Part shown: positions 17,039 to 25,213 of the stretch, piece after piece
How positions within the stretch are numbered: the stretch's first letter is position 1
Layout: each line of letters begins with the position of its first letter
Source: Deinococcus cellulosilyticus NBRC 106333 = KACC 11606
Lineage (GTDB): Bacteria; Deinococcota; Deinococci; Deinococcales; Deinococcaceae
Reading direction: 5' to 3'
DNA length: 64,000 nucleotides
Assembly (NCBI RefSeq): GCF_007990775.1
Contig: NZ_BJXB01000002.1
Location: 186,001-250,000, forward strand
Made by a program: the position numbers and the translations under genes
Notes under the pieces: generated by a model
Seen by the model: only the letters and a program-made list of their open reading frames with translations
The model's database searches: none
Told to the model about the DNA's origin: nothing

Positions 17039-18074
17039 CGTGAACCTCCTTGAAGGTGGGTTTTTTGCTGGCTTTAAAAAGTCTGGGCAGCTTCCAGCTC
17101 TGGGGTGGGAACAGCACCACCAGCATGAAGAGCACCCCCATGATGTAAAGCCAGGCATCGGGCAGTGCGGTGGAGATGCGGTCCTTGGCGAAGTTGATCA
17201 GGACCGTTCCCAGGATGGCTCCCATCAGGCTTTCCCGCCCTCCGATGGCGGCCCAGACCACCATCTCGATGCTGGGCACCACACCCACCATGGCTGGACT
17301 GATCACGCCCACATGCAGGGTGAAGAGGGCGCCTGCCACACCTGCCAGAATCCCGGCCAGGGTGAAAGCGAACACTTTGTAAGGCACAGGGTCATACCCG
17401 AGGTAACGGGAGCGGTTCTCACCGTCACGAATGGCGAGCAGGGTTTTGCCAAAATAGGTGCGTTCCAGCAGGATGCCCACCACAAAAGTCAGGGCCACAA
17501 AGCCAACCGTCACCCAGTAAAGGGTTTTCTGCATTTCAGGGGTGCCGTAGTTTGCCCCGAACAGGGTGGTGAAGTTGGTCAGACCGTTGAACCCACCCGT
17601 CACCCCTTGCTGACTGGTCAGGAGGGTGGCAAACGCCAGGGCCACCGCCTGGGTGATCAGGGACACGTAGACGCCCGTGATGCGCCTTCTGAACAGCAGG
17701 TTTGCCATGATGAAACTGGCAATGCCTGGAATCACAAAAACCATCGCCACTGCAAAGATAGGGCTCTTGAAAGGAGCCCACCATGCAGGCAGGTCACTCA
17801 TGCCGTTCCACATCATGAAATCGGGGATTTCACCTGCAGGGAGGCCCATTAGTTTCAGGTGCATGGCGATGGCGTATCCACCCAGTCCAAAGAACACCCC
17901 CTGGCCCAGAGAAAGCACTCCGCCTTTTCCCCAGCACCACACCAGACCGAGGGTGACCAGGGCCAGGGCGAGAAACCGTCCAAGCAGAGAAAGATTGTAG
18001 CCATCCAGTATCGCTGGAGCGGCAGCCAGCACCAGAAACAGTGCAGCCATGAAGGGCAAAGTGAACTTTTTCAT
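17031..18074 (-). CDS. urtC: Urea ABC transporter permease UrtC
   Basis: A 347-residue LivM-type permease with about eight to ten helices. Conserved regions include WCWGKGGVLSLGQGVFFGLGGYAIAMH and GGFNGLTNF, the latter characteristic of UrtC. The ATG at 18074 lies one base after the urtB stop and has GGAGGAGG upstream. It forms the membrane channel with UrtB. Confidence 0.93.
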   Translation of the reverse strand: MKKFTLPFMAALFLVLAAAPAILDGYNLSLLGRFLALALVTLGLVWCWGKGGVLSLGQGVFFGLGGYAIAMHLKLMGLPAGEIPDFMMWNGMSDLPAWWAPFKSPIFAVAMVFVIPGIASFIMANLLFRRRITGVYVSLITQAVALAFATLLTSQQGVTGGFNGLTNFTTLFGANYGTPEMQKTLYWVTVGFVALTFVVGILLERTYFGKTLLAIRDGENRSRYLGYDPVPYKVFAFTLAGILAGVAGALFTLHVGVISPAMVGVVPSIEMVVWAAIGGRESLMGAILGTVLINFAKDRISTALPDAWLYIMGVLFMLVVLFPPQSWKLPRLFKASKKPTFKEVHGD

Positions 18075-18075
18075 G

Positions 18076-18984
18076 TTACGCCTCCTCCAGGGCACGGGAT
18101 TTCATCACCACAATGCCTTTGGGTTTCCATTGCAGGAAGGCCACCACCCCAGCAAGCAGCAGCACCTTGGCAAAAGAGACACTGGTGAAGGTCTGCAGCC
18201 CTGCAGAGAACAGGCCCACCACGAATGAGGCGATGGTGGTTCCCGCCAGACTGCCCAGACCGCCCAGAATCACCACCAGGAAGGCGTCCACAATGTAACT
18301 CTGCCCAACGGTGGGGGTCACTGGTGAAATCAGGGCCAGTGCGGCTCCCCCCAGCCCGGCGAGGCCTGCGCCAATGGCGAACACGGTCATGTCAATCAGG
18401 CGGGTGTTGACCCCCAGGGTGGAGGCCACTTCACGGTTCTGGTTGACGGCCCGCACCAGCATGCCCAGTCTGGTTTTGTTGATGAGGAGCAGCAGGCCAC
18501 CCAGAATCAGCAGGGCCAGCACAATCACAAAAATCCGCACGTGGGGGATGGTCAGGCCAGAAAGGGCACCGGAAAAGTTGATCGCCCCACTCAGCCATGC
18601 AGGGGCGGTCACTTCCACACCGGTTGGGCCAAAGATCTGGCGTGCTGCCTGTTGCAGAATGAGGCTGAGCCCCCAGGTGGCCAGCAAGGTGTCCAGGGGT
18701 CTGCCGTAAAGCCTGCGAATCAGGGTGCTTTCCAGAAGTGCTCCCAGCAGGAAAGTCCCCACAAAAGCCAGAGGCAGGGCAAGCCAGAGGGAGGCTCCAC
18801 TGGGGATGATCTGGTGGGCCAGAAAAGCGAGGTATCCACCGATCATGATGAATTCGCCGTGTGCCATGTTGATCACGCGCATCAGCCCGAAACTGAGCGC
18901 CAGACCGAGGGCCGCAATCAACAGGATCGAGCCGACGCTCACCCCATTGAAAAGCTGTCCCAGAAAAAGTGCGGTGTCTCCCAT
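18076..18984 (-). CDS. urtB: Urea ABC transporter permease UrtB
   Basis: A 302-residue LivH-type permease with the conserved ALGLALSFGLMRVINMAHGEFIMIG segment and VILGGLGSLAGT near the C-terminus. Around eight helices are predicted. It lies 101 bases downstream of urtA, the gap holding two hairpins, and one base before urtC. It lacks the long N-terminal extracytoplasmic extension found in some UrtB proteins, so it is a short form. Confidence 0.92.
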   Translation of the reverse strand: MGDTALFLGQLFNGVSVGSILLIAALGLALSFGLMRVINMAHGEFIMIGGYLAFLAHQIIPSGASLWLALPLAFVGTFLLGALLESTLIRRLYGRPLDTLLATWGLSLILQQAARQIFGPTGVEVTAPAWLSGAINFSGALSGLTIPHVRIFVIVLALLILGGLLLLINKTRLGMLVRAVNQNREVASTLGVNTRLIDMTVFAIGAGLAGLGGAALALISPVTPTVGQSYIVDAFLVVILGGLGSLAGTTIASFVVGLFSAGLQTFTSVSFAKVLLLAGVVAFLQWKPKGIVVMKSRALEEA

Positions 18985-19021
18985 AAGAACTCCTTAGAAG
19001 GTCAGGGGCTTCTAGCGTTTT

Positions 19022-19078
19022 ACCCGCCCGGTGCTTTGCAGGCACCTGGACGGGTGAAAACCTGAGGGGCAAGGCCCC
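19022..19078 (-). terminator. Tandem hairpins between urtA and urtB
   Basis: The first hairpin pairs AGGGGC with GCCCCT near 19063-19078. The second (19022-19055) has two 5-bp stems around an internal bulge. No long T-tract follows on the minus strand. Such hairpins after a binding-protein gene usually raise its mRNA relative to the permease genes. Confidence 0.5.
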
Positions 19079-19085
19079 TTGAAAG

Positions 19086-20300
19086 TCAGGGTTTGCAGGT
19101 CTTGCCAGGGAAGGCCAGTGCGTCGTAAGGCTCGGGTTTCAGGTTCTTCTTGCTGTCCCAGAGGATCTTGAACTGACCGTCTGCTTTGAGCTGGCCCACG
19201 TAGGCGGTCTGGTAGAGGCTCTGGTTCGCATCGAACTTGATCTTGCCCATGGGGGTGTTGATTTCTTTGAGGGTCACCGCAGCTTTGCGGACCTTGTCGG
19301 GCTCAAAGCTCCTGGCTTTTTCTACAGCAGCTTTCCAGACGTACACGTCCACGTAACCGTGAATCATGGGATCGGTGATGAGCTGGTCCTTGCCGTACTT
19401 GGCAGCGTAAGCCTTGATGAAGGCCTTGTTGCTGGCATTGGGGAGGCTCATGAAGTAATTCCAGGCAGCGTAACTGCCTTCGAGCAGCTTCGGACCGATG
19501 GCCTTGGCTTCCTGCTCTGCGATGGAGAAACTCATCACAGGGTAGTCCTTGGCGGTGAGTCCTGCAGCGGCGAGTTGCTTGAAGAAGGCCACGTTGGAAT
19601 CCCCGTTGATGGTGTTGAAGATGATGGCCGGTCCGCCCGCCTTGATCTTGTTGATCACGCTGGAGAAGTCCGTTCCGCCGAGGGGCACGTATTCTTCACC
19701 GGTCAGGGTGAGTTTGTCATTCTCGATGTGCTTTTTGACAATCAGGTTGGCGGTTCTGGGGAACACATAGTCAGAGCCGACCAGGAAGTACTTCTTGTAC
19801 CCTTTTTCCACGGCCCAGTCGAAGGCAGGCAGAATCTGCTGGTTGGGCTGTGCACCGGAGTACATGATGTTGGGGCTGCACTCGTTGCCCTCGAACTGTA
19901 CGGGGTACCACAGCAGGTTGTCGAGGCGCTCAAACACTGGAAGCATGGCCTTGCGGGAGGCACTGGTCCAGCCCCCGAACACGGTGGAGACCTTGTCCTG
20001 CTCAATCAGCTTCTGGGCCTTCTGTGCGAAGGTGGCAGGCTCACTGGCCCCGTCTTCGATAACGGAAGCAATCTTCTTGCCCATCACGCCGCCCTTTTTG
20101 TTGATCTCCTCAATGGCAAGCAGGGTGGCGTTCTTCACGGTGATCTCACTGATCGCCATGGTTCCGGTGAGGGAGTGGAGCACACCCACTTTCACGTCTT
20201 CTGCCTGGGCTCCTGCGAGCAGACCCACACTGAGACTGATGATGGCAGACCCAGCAACTTTATGCAGCAATCCCCGGCTTTGTTTTGCGAAAAAATGCAT
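19086..20300 (-). CDS. urtA: Urea ABC transporter substrate-binding protein UrtA
   Basis: A 404-residue periplasmic-type binding protein. The signal peptide is about residues 1-31 (HKVAGSAIISLSVGLLAGAQA, cleavage near AQA-ED). The mature part opens VKVGVLHSLTGTMAISEITV, and the body carries YPVQFEGNECSPNIMYSGA and GEEYVPLGGTDFS, typical of UrtA. It captures urea for UrtBCDE. The ATG at 20300 has AGGGGG about 8 bases upstream, and a strong promoter lies at 20349-20378. It is the operon's first gene. Confidence 0.95.
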   Translation of the reverse strand: MHFFAKQSRGLLHKVAGSAIISLSVGLLAGAQAEDVKVGVLHSLTGTMAISEITVKNATLLAIEEINKKGGVMGKKIASVIEDGASEPATFAQKAQKLIEQDKVSTVFGGWTSASRKAMLPVFERLDNLLWYPVQFEGNECSPNIMYSGAQPNQQILPAFDWAVEKGYKKYFLVGSDYVFPRTANLIVKKHIENDKLTLTGEEYVPLGGTDFSSVINKIKAGGPAIIFNTINGDSNVAFFKQLAAAGLTAKDYPVMSFSIAEQEAKAIGPKLLEGSYAAWNYFMSLPNASNKAFIKAYAAKYGKDQLITDPMIHGYVDVYVWKAAVEKARSFEPDKVRKAAVTLKEINTPMGKIKFDANQSLYQTAYVGQLKADGQFKILWDSKKNLKPEPYDALAFPGKTCKP

Positions 20301-20348
20301 GTACCAACCCCCTGGTGCGATATTATGCAGACTTCTGTCTACGCCTGC

Positions 20349-20378
20349 AGTATAGGGAGGCTTCCGTAATCTTGTCAA
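20349..20378 (-). promoter_or_regulatory. Sigma-70-type promoter of urtA
   Basis: On the minus strand, TTGACA (20373-20378) and TATACT (20349-20354) are separated by 18 bases. Both boxes are near-consensus. The transcript start would fall near 20342, giving about a 40-base leader before the urtA ATG. Confidence 0.75.
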
Positions 20379-20571
20379 CAAATTTTTTCTGAAACAGCAA
20401 ATTTTATCGAAACATCACATATATCGCACACTTTTTTCCTTTGCAGAACGTATGACTTTTTGATCTATACAGGGACTAAATTGAGTTCAAAGAAAATAAA
20501 TTTGCCATTCCACAAAATCTATGCTTAAATATACCTTGGAAGAGTATCCGAAGGAAAAAGCAAAAAAATAC

Positions 20572-20591
20572 ACCCAGAGTGGCGTCTGGGT
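20572..20591 (-). terminator. Orphan terminator facing the urtA promoter
   Basis: Arms ACCCAGA and TCTGGGT enclose a 6-base loop. On the minus strand the stem is followed at once by a run of seven T. No gene lies upstream on that strand within the gap, so it either insulates urtA or ends a small transcript. Confidence 0.5.
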
Positions 20592-20769
20592 CTGTGTTGT
20601 TTCTACCCGCTGATCAAGCAGGCACCTTGAGCTTTGAGCTTGATTCTCCTCTTTTGCTGACAGCTGATGACGAGCATTGTCTGTCCACCTCCAGACCCAT
20701 GTCCCATTTCAACGGTGTCCTCAACTCCCCGCAAACTTTCTAAGCAAAACCTCCTATAGAATGTTGTCC

Positions 20770-21546
20770 ATGCTGATTTACCAGATTCAAGGCACTTTGG
20801 ATGACCTCGATGCCCAGCTTCCGGCCCTGTGGGACGCTGGTTGCACCGGAATGCAGGAAGTGAACGGAACCGTTCAAGCTTATTTTGAGACCCGGGTGGA
20901 AGTTCCTCTCACGGGTGAATGGGTGGTTGCAGATGACACCGACTGGCTCGAAAAATGGAAAGCCGACCTGAAGCCAGTGACCGTGGGACGCATCACTGTG
21001 GTTCCCACCTGGTTGCAGGGTGAAGCTCCAGTGGACAGCATCCCCCTGATCATTGACCCTGGCATGGCTTTTGGAACCGGGCACCACACCACCACCCAGT
21101 TCGCCATGGACGCCCTGCAGCGTCTGGATCTCCCTGGAAAGAAGGTGCTCGATGTGGGTGCAGGCACAGGATTGCTGGCCCTGGTGGCAGGCAAACTCGG
21201 CGCCCATGCCAGTGGCGTGGACCTCGACCCCATCACCGTTCCGATTGCCCGGGAGAACGCCCAGATCAACGGCCTGAATGTGCCCTTTTACCAGGGGGTC
21301 CTTTCGGATGTGCTGGATCAGGGACCGTGGGATGTGCTGGTCTGCAACCTTTTCGCGGAACTGCATGATGCCCTGATGGGTGAGTATCTGGAAGCCCTGG
21401 TGCCCGGAGGTGACCTGATCATGACCGGCATCCTGGTGGACCGCATGCACCTTGTTGAAAACGCACTGGAACGCGAAGGTTTCACCCTGGTCAGCAGTGA
21501 GACCGAGGGAGAATGGGCACTCATCCTGGCCAGAAGTCCATCATGA
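20770..21546 (+). CDS. prmA: Ribosomal protein L11 methyltransferase PrmA
   Basis: A 258-residue SAM-dependent methyltransferase with the PrmA signature LIIDPGMAFGTGHHTTTQ followed by SAM loop VLDVGAGTGLLALVAGKLGA and the NPPF-equivalent CNLFAEL. The short N-terminal domain would bind L11. TATAGA at 20755-20760 is 9 bases before ATG 20770, so a leaderless or near-leaderless start there is preferred over upstream candidates. It is coupled to rsmE by an ATGA overlap. Confidence 0.92.
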   Translation: MLIYQIQGTLDDLDAQLPALWDAGCTGMQEVNGTVQAYFETRVEVPLTGEWVVADDTDWLEKWKADLKPVTVGRITVVPTWLQGEAPVDSIPLIIDPGMAFGTGHHTTTQFAMDALQRLDLPGKKVLDVGAGTGLLALVAGKLGAHASGVDLDPITVPIARENAQINGLNVPFYQGVLSDVLDQGPWDVLVCNLFAELHDALMGEYLEALVPGGDLIMTGILVDRMHLVENALEREGFTLVSSETEGEWALILARSPS

Positions 21547-22241
21547 AAGTCTTTGAGAAGCGATTCAGGGTGGAAGCCCTTACGGACACCATCGAAATGG
21601 ACGGTCCTGAAGTCCAGCACATGCGGGTCCTCAGGCTGAAAGCAGGAGATGAAATTCACCTCTTTGATGGAACAGGCTGGGAAGCCCGTGCCCGCATTGA
21701 AGATCTGGATGCCTTCACCGTCACCATGATCGTGCTGGAAAGGTTCCAGAACGATCTGGAGTTGCCACAACCCGTCACCCTGGCCCTGGCCCTCCTGAAA
21801 GGAGACAAGCTTGCCGATGTGGTCCGGGCCTGCACAGAACTTGGGGTGAGCCGTTTTCAATTGATCAAAACCCAGTACGCCGATGTGCCCGATCTGGGCG
21901 ACAACAAACTGGTGCGCCTGCGCCGCATCGCTGAGGAGGCCAGCAAGCAGTCCAGACGGGCTGTGGTGCCAGAAGTGCTTGCACCCATCTCACTGAAACA
22001 ATTGCCCTCTGTGCCTCTGGGTTTTGTGGCCCATCCTGGCACCCAGGACACGGTGCTTTCAAAGCTGTCCTGGGACGGTCAGGTGTGGTTCGCGACTGGT
22101 CCTGAAGGGGGCTTCAGTGCCAGCGAGGTCGAGCTTTTGAAACAGAAAAATTTCACACCTGTCACCCTTGGCAAACGGATTCTCCGGGCAGAGACGGCTC
22201 CGGTGGCCCTGCTGGGTGCTGTGGTCAGCACAGGGGTCTGA
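21543..22241 (+). CDS. rsmE: 16S rRNA m3U1498 methyltransferase RsmE
   Basis: A 232-residue SPOUT-class (trefoil knot) methyltransferase with a PUA-like N-terminal domain. EVQHMRVLRLKAGD and ATGPEGGFSASEVELL and LGKRILRAETAPVALLGAV are the RsmE hallmarks, the last two forming the SAM-binding knot. It methylates U1498 of 16S rRNA. It starts inside the prmA stop (ATGA), a common prmA-rsmE pairing. Confidence 0.95.
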   Translation: MKVFEKRFRVEALTDTIEMDGPEVQHMRVLRLKAGDEIHLFDGTGWEARARIEDLDAFTVTMIVLERFQNDLELPQPVTLALALLKGDKLADVVRACTELGVSRFQLIKTQYADVPDLGDNKLVRLRRIAEEASKQSRRAVVPEVLAPISLKQLPSVPLGFVAHPGTQDTVLSKLSWDGQVWFATGPEGGFSASEVELLKQKNFTPVTLGKRILRAETAPVALLGAVVSTGV

Positions 22242-22242
22242 C

Positions 22243-22875
22243 ATGCGATGGATGCTGATGATGGTGACAGGTGTTCTGCTCACAAGCTGCACGTTTATTT
22301 CCTTTCCAGTGATTCCTGATCCTGTGTCTGTGGAACTTCCGGTGGTTCCCAAAAGCGAAGGGCTCATCCTTCAGGACAAGACCCTGAGCCTGAAAGTCTC
22401 CATTCCTTCAGGGGAAGGCTTTGTGGGGGTCATCTGGTACCAGCAGGACAGGGAACTTGGCCGGGAGAGCATCTACATCGATGAGAAACTGCCTGAGGTC
22501 ACCTTCAAACAGACGGTGGACCCTGCCCGGCCACACCGTGTGGTGCTGCTGTACCAGAAGAAAATCATCAGACAATACGAATACACGCCTCCGAAAGTGG
22601 AAGAGCCTGAAAAACCTGCATCTGGTCCCGATGTGCCAAAAGACAAAGGAGAGGAAGGTGCAGGCACACCGTCCACTCCCCCTGGAGATCCACCGACAGA
22701 TCCACCGGCAACCGGGGAACCGCCATCCGAGGAGCAACCCACAAACCCTGGTCCTGGGGAGGAGAATCCTGCTGGACCCGGAGGGGCAGAGCCCAGCGAA
22801 CCCGGTGATGCTCCTGCAGGTCCGGGCACAGACCAGCCCACCGATCCTGGAGTCCCTGGTGAAAATGCACCCTGA
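22243..22875 (+). CDS. Putative lipoprotein with Pro/Glu/Gly-rich tail
   Basis: A 210-residue protein of unknown function. The N-terminus is a lipoprotein signal (MRWMLMMVTGVLLTSC), with the lipid-accepting Cys at about position 16. A beta-rich domain of about 100 residues follows, then a tail from about residue 115 made of Pro, Gly, Glu, Thr and Asp (for example GDPPTDPPATGEPPSEEQP), which is probably disordered. The ATG starts one base after the rsmE stop. The end overlaps the next gene by 11 bases. Confidence 0.78.
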   Translation: MRWMLMMVTGVLLTSCTFISFPVIPDPVSVELPVVPKSEGLILQDKTLSLKVSIPSGEGFVGVIWYQQDRELGRESIYIDEKLPEVTFKQTVDPARPHRVVLLYQKKIIRQYEYTPPKVEEPEKPASGPDVPKDKGEEGAGTPSTPPGDPPTDPPATGEPPSEEQPTNPGPGEENPAGPGGAEPSEPGDAPAGPGTDQPTDPGVPGENAP

Positions 22876-23269
22876 AGTTGTGGCCCTGGTGGAGTGGGAA
22901 AAAGGGACCCGAAAGCGTTTCCGGTTTGAAGGGGGGCAAGTGGTTTTTTATCGGGAAGATGCCCGCCCTGCCCCCTGCAACTATGGCTGCATTCCTGCCC
23001 TCATGAACCCTGCCGATGGTGCAGAAGTTGATGTGATCTGGCTGGATGAACCCCTGCCTGTGGGCTGGGCTGGTCCCATCGAAATCTCCGGCCTCCTTCA
23101 TCTGATAGATCAGGACCATAAGGTGCTCACAGGAGACCTCAGGAACATTCAGCCTGTGCTGGACTGGTTCCCTCCAGAGCGTGGTGCACAGCTTCGCTCC
23201 AGACAGCACGCACTGGACTGGCTCAAATCCTTGACGCCTGCACCACCATCACATGGCTCTCTGCAGTAA
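22865..23269 (+). CDS. Divergent inorganic pyrophosphatase-like protein
   Basis: A short, 134-residue relative of family I inorganic pyrophosphatases (usually about 175). Recognisable pieces are VEWEKGTRKRF (substrate Lys/Arg), CNYGCIPAL (from YPANYGFIP), DGAEVDV (51-57) and LIDQDHKVL. In active enzymes the third motif is DGDxxDV, whose middle Asp is the catalytic general base. Here it is Ala53. Weak hydrolysis or a new role are both possible. Its last 47 bases overlap the convergent methyltransferase gene. Confidence 0.7.
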   Translation: MHPEVVALVEWEKGTRKRFRFEGGQVVFYREDARPAPCNYGCIPALMNPADGAEVDVIWLDEPLPVGWAGPIEISGLLHLIDQDHKVLTGDLRNIQPVLDWFPPERGAQLRSRQHALDWLKSLTPAPPSHGSLQ

Positions 23270-23957
23270 AAGGATCTCCCGAAAAAGACCCGGAGAACTG
23301 GGCTTGAAGACCCACCGAGAGCAACATCCATTCCAGTTCATAACGGGTGTAGTAACGCTGAATCAGGCTGTGGTGCTCTCTCCTGAGGGTGCCTGCCTGA
23401 TCGGTGGTGTCCACAAAATACTGGGTGGTCGCCAGTTGTTTGACAGGGTCAATGCGCTGCATCACGAAGACGTCCCGACGGAATTCCGGGGTGATGAAGG
23501 TCTCTCCTTCATGCCTCAGGACACCCTGCAACCCAAAATTGGGCACATACACATCAAAAGCCAGGGTGCCCCCCGGCGCAAGGTGCTTCACAATCGAATC
23601 CAGGGCTTTTTTCTGGTCCTTTGGGGTATAAAGGTGCATCAGGGCATTGAAGGGAGCAATGATCAGGTCAAAGGTGTCTGACAGGTCAAAGTCCCGCATG
23701 TCTCCCTGCACCCACTGGACCTCCACCCCTTCTTGCTGGGCGTAAAAGCGGGCATAATCCAGCATTCCTGAACTGAGTTCCAGAGCCGTGACAGCATGGC
23801 CTCTGCGGGCCAGGGGAATGGTCACCCGGCCACCTCCCGCCCCAAGTTCCAGCACCTTTCCATGGATGCGGTCGGCCATTCTGGCGTAATGGTGGATGTC
23901 GTCGTAATAACCAGCGTATTGCTGCTGGTAAAGGTCTGCCAGTGGGGTGTAGTCCAT
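23223..23957 (-). CDS. Class I SAM-dependent methyltransferase
   Basis: A 244-residue methyltransferase with motif I VLELGAGGGRVTIPLARRG, acidic motif II TALELS, and motif IV FDLIIAPFNALMHLY. The N-terminus YAGYYDDIHHYARMADR resembles small-molecule methyltransferases of the Methyltransf_25 type. The substrate is unknown. It lies 2 bases after the polysaccharide deacetylase, so it probably belongs to that envelope operon. Confidence 0.85.
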   Translation of the reverse strand: MDYTPLADLYQQQYAGYYDDIHHYARMADRIHGKVLELGAGGGRVTIPLARRGHAVTALELSSGMLDYARFYAQQEGVEVQWVQGDMRDFDLSDTFDLIIAPFNALMHLYTPKDQKKALDSIVKHLAPGGTLAFDVYVPNFGLQGVLRHEGETFITPEFRRDVFVMQRIDPVKQLATTQYFVDTTDQAGTLRREHHSLIQRYYTRYELEWMLLSVGLQAQFSGSFSGDPFTAESHVMVVQASRI

Positions 23958-23959
23958 GC

Positions 23960-25213
23960 TTAAACGGTTTGCTGTTCGCGTTTTTTGGTTTTCTTGCCGT
24001 ACCGTTCAAGCAGGGTGTCCCGGTCAATGTAAATCAGGCGTGCGGTGTTGTTTTTCCACTGCCCGGTGTACACAAAGCGGATCAGGTTGAACCCGAAGTA
24101 CAGAAAGGGGTTGCCTTTGCTCCGGGGCAGATCGGCATACTGGAAACCGAGTTCCTCACCGATCTTGTCCATCAGGCTCAGGCCAAAAAACACCTGGATG
24201 TTGCGGTATTTGGGGTTGCCGTCAATCTCTCTGGCCAGATCCTGCATGGAGCGGCGCACCATCTTCAGGGCGGAGAATTTATTGTGGCGGGCCACTTTCA
24301 CCATGCGGCGGTTGTGCAGGTGAAGTTCACCCTGTATGGAGTTGTTTTCCACGATCTCGCCACTTGACAGCATGATGCTCTCTCCAGGGAAAGGGGCCAG
24401 ACCGATCCGGTACAGACCATGTGCAGGACGGGTCAGGGCATCGATGCCGTGATTGCGGTCATACATGCGGTCATACCACGCCAGCAGCCTTTCCCAGGTG
24501 CTCTTGATGGTTCCGGTGCGCAGCCCTTGCAGGCCAGAGAGCGGCTTGCAGCTGTAACCGAAGGTTTTGAGGTCCTGCAAAAGAGCAGGCAGCATCTCAA
24601 TGACTTTTTCGGAACCCCAACGGGCATCGTGCAACAGCACCACCGCACCAAAATCCAGTTCAGTGAGGATGCGTTCACGGACCTGTTCACTGCTGACCTG
24701 CTGCAACCATTCTCCGGCAGCAATGGTCCAGTGGACGGGTTTGAGACCCAGTTCTTTTTCGGCCCAGATGGTGCCCCAGCCGTAAACGCCATGGGGAGGT
24801 CTGAAAATGTGGGGTTTGATGCCCAGCACACGTTCATACACCTGCATGGATCTCTTCAGATCTGCTTTCACCTGCCAGGGCGAAAGCATCAGGTGGTTCA
24901 CATGGTGGTGGCCGTGAAGCCCAACTTCATGCCCTTCTTCCAGCACCCTGCGGGCCAGTTCAGGGTGCTTTTCCATCTGGCTGCCCAGCATGAAAAAGGT
25001 GGCCTTGATTCCCCTTTCGCGCAGGATGTCCAGCACCCGGGGGGTGGTTTCTGGGTCAGGTCCATCATCAAAAGTGAGGGCCACTTCTGGAACTGCACTG
25101 TCTCCTTCTCTGAGCACATGGTGGTTGAATGTGCGTTTGAGGAGCATGGGAACGCCAATCCATGCGGCCAGAAAAAACAATGAAGTGAGCAGTACAGGTT
25201 GCTTCCGTTTCAC
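23960..25213 (-). CDS. Polysaccharide deacetylase (NodB-type) with C-terminal extension
   Basis: A 417-residue protein. An N-terminal signal anchor (about residues 6-25) precedes a NodB domain with motif 1 LTFDDGPDPE, motif 2 HGHHHVNH, motif 3 RPPHGVYG and motif 5 VLLHDARWG, that is, all metal ligands and the catalytic Asp. The roughly 170-residue C-terminal region is a separate domain of unknown role. It would de-N-acetylate a cell-wall polysaccharide outside the membrane. The GTG at 25213 overlaps the permease stop and has AGGAGA 7 bases upstream. Confidence 0.88.
   Translation of the reverse strand: MKRKQPVLLTSLFFLAAWIGVPMLLKRTFNHHVLREGDSAVPEVALTFDDGPDPETTPRVLDILRERGIKATFFMLGSQMEKHPELARRVLEEGHEVGLHGHHHVNHLMLSPWQVKADLKRSMQVYERVLGIKPHIFRPPHGVYGWGTIWAEKELGLKPVHWTIAAGEWLQQVSSEQVRERILTELDFGAVVLLHDARWGSEKVIEMLPALLQDLKTFGYSCKPLSGLQGLRTGTIKSTWERLLAWYDRMYDRNHGIDALTRPAHGLYRIGLAPFPGESIMLSSGEIVENNSIQGELHLHNRRMVKVARHNKFSALKMVRRSMQDLAREIDGNPKYRNIQVFFGLSLMDKIGEELGFQYADLPRSKGNPFLYFGFNLIRFVYTGQWKNNTARLIYIDRDTLLERYGKKTKKREQQTV

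Larger units (their letters stand above)
20301..20769. other. Divergent intergenic region urtA/prmA
   Basis: This 469-base gap carries, from left to right, the urtA leader and promoter, an AT-rich stretch (about 20380-20560), a minus-strand terminator-like hairpin (20572-20591), a repeat A fragment (20653-20670) and the prmA -10 box. No convincing protein-coding gene was seen. The AT-rich part may hold activator sites for urt. Confidence 0.6.

Noticed and set aside
19359..20369. Long open frame opposite urtA
   Set aside because: It is the complement of a strongly supported gene, is rich in His/Gly/Gln-type shadow residues, and has no ribosome site or family motif.
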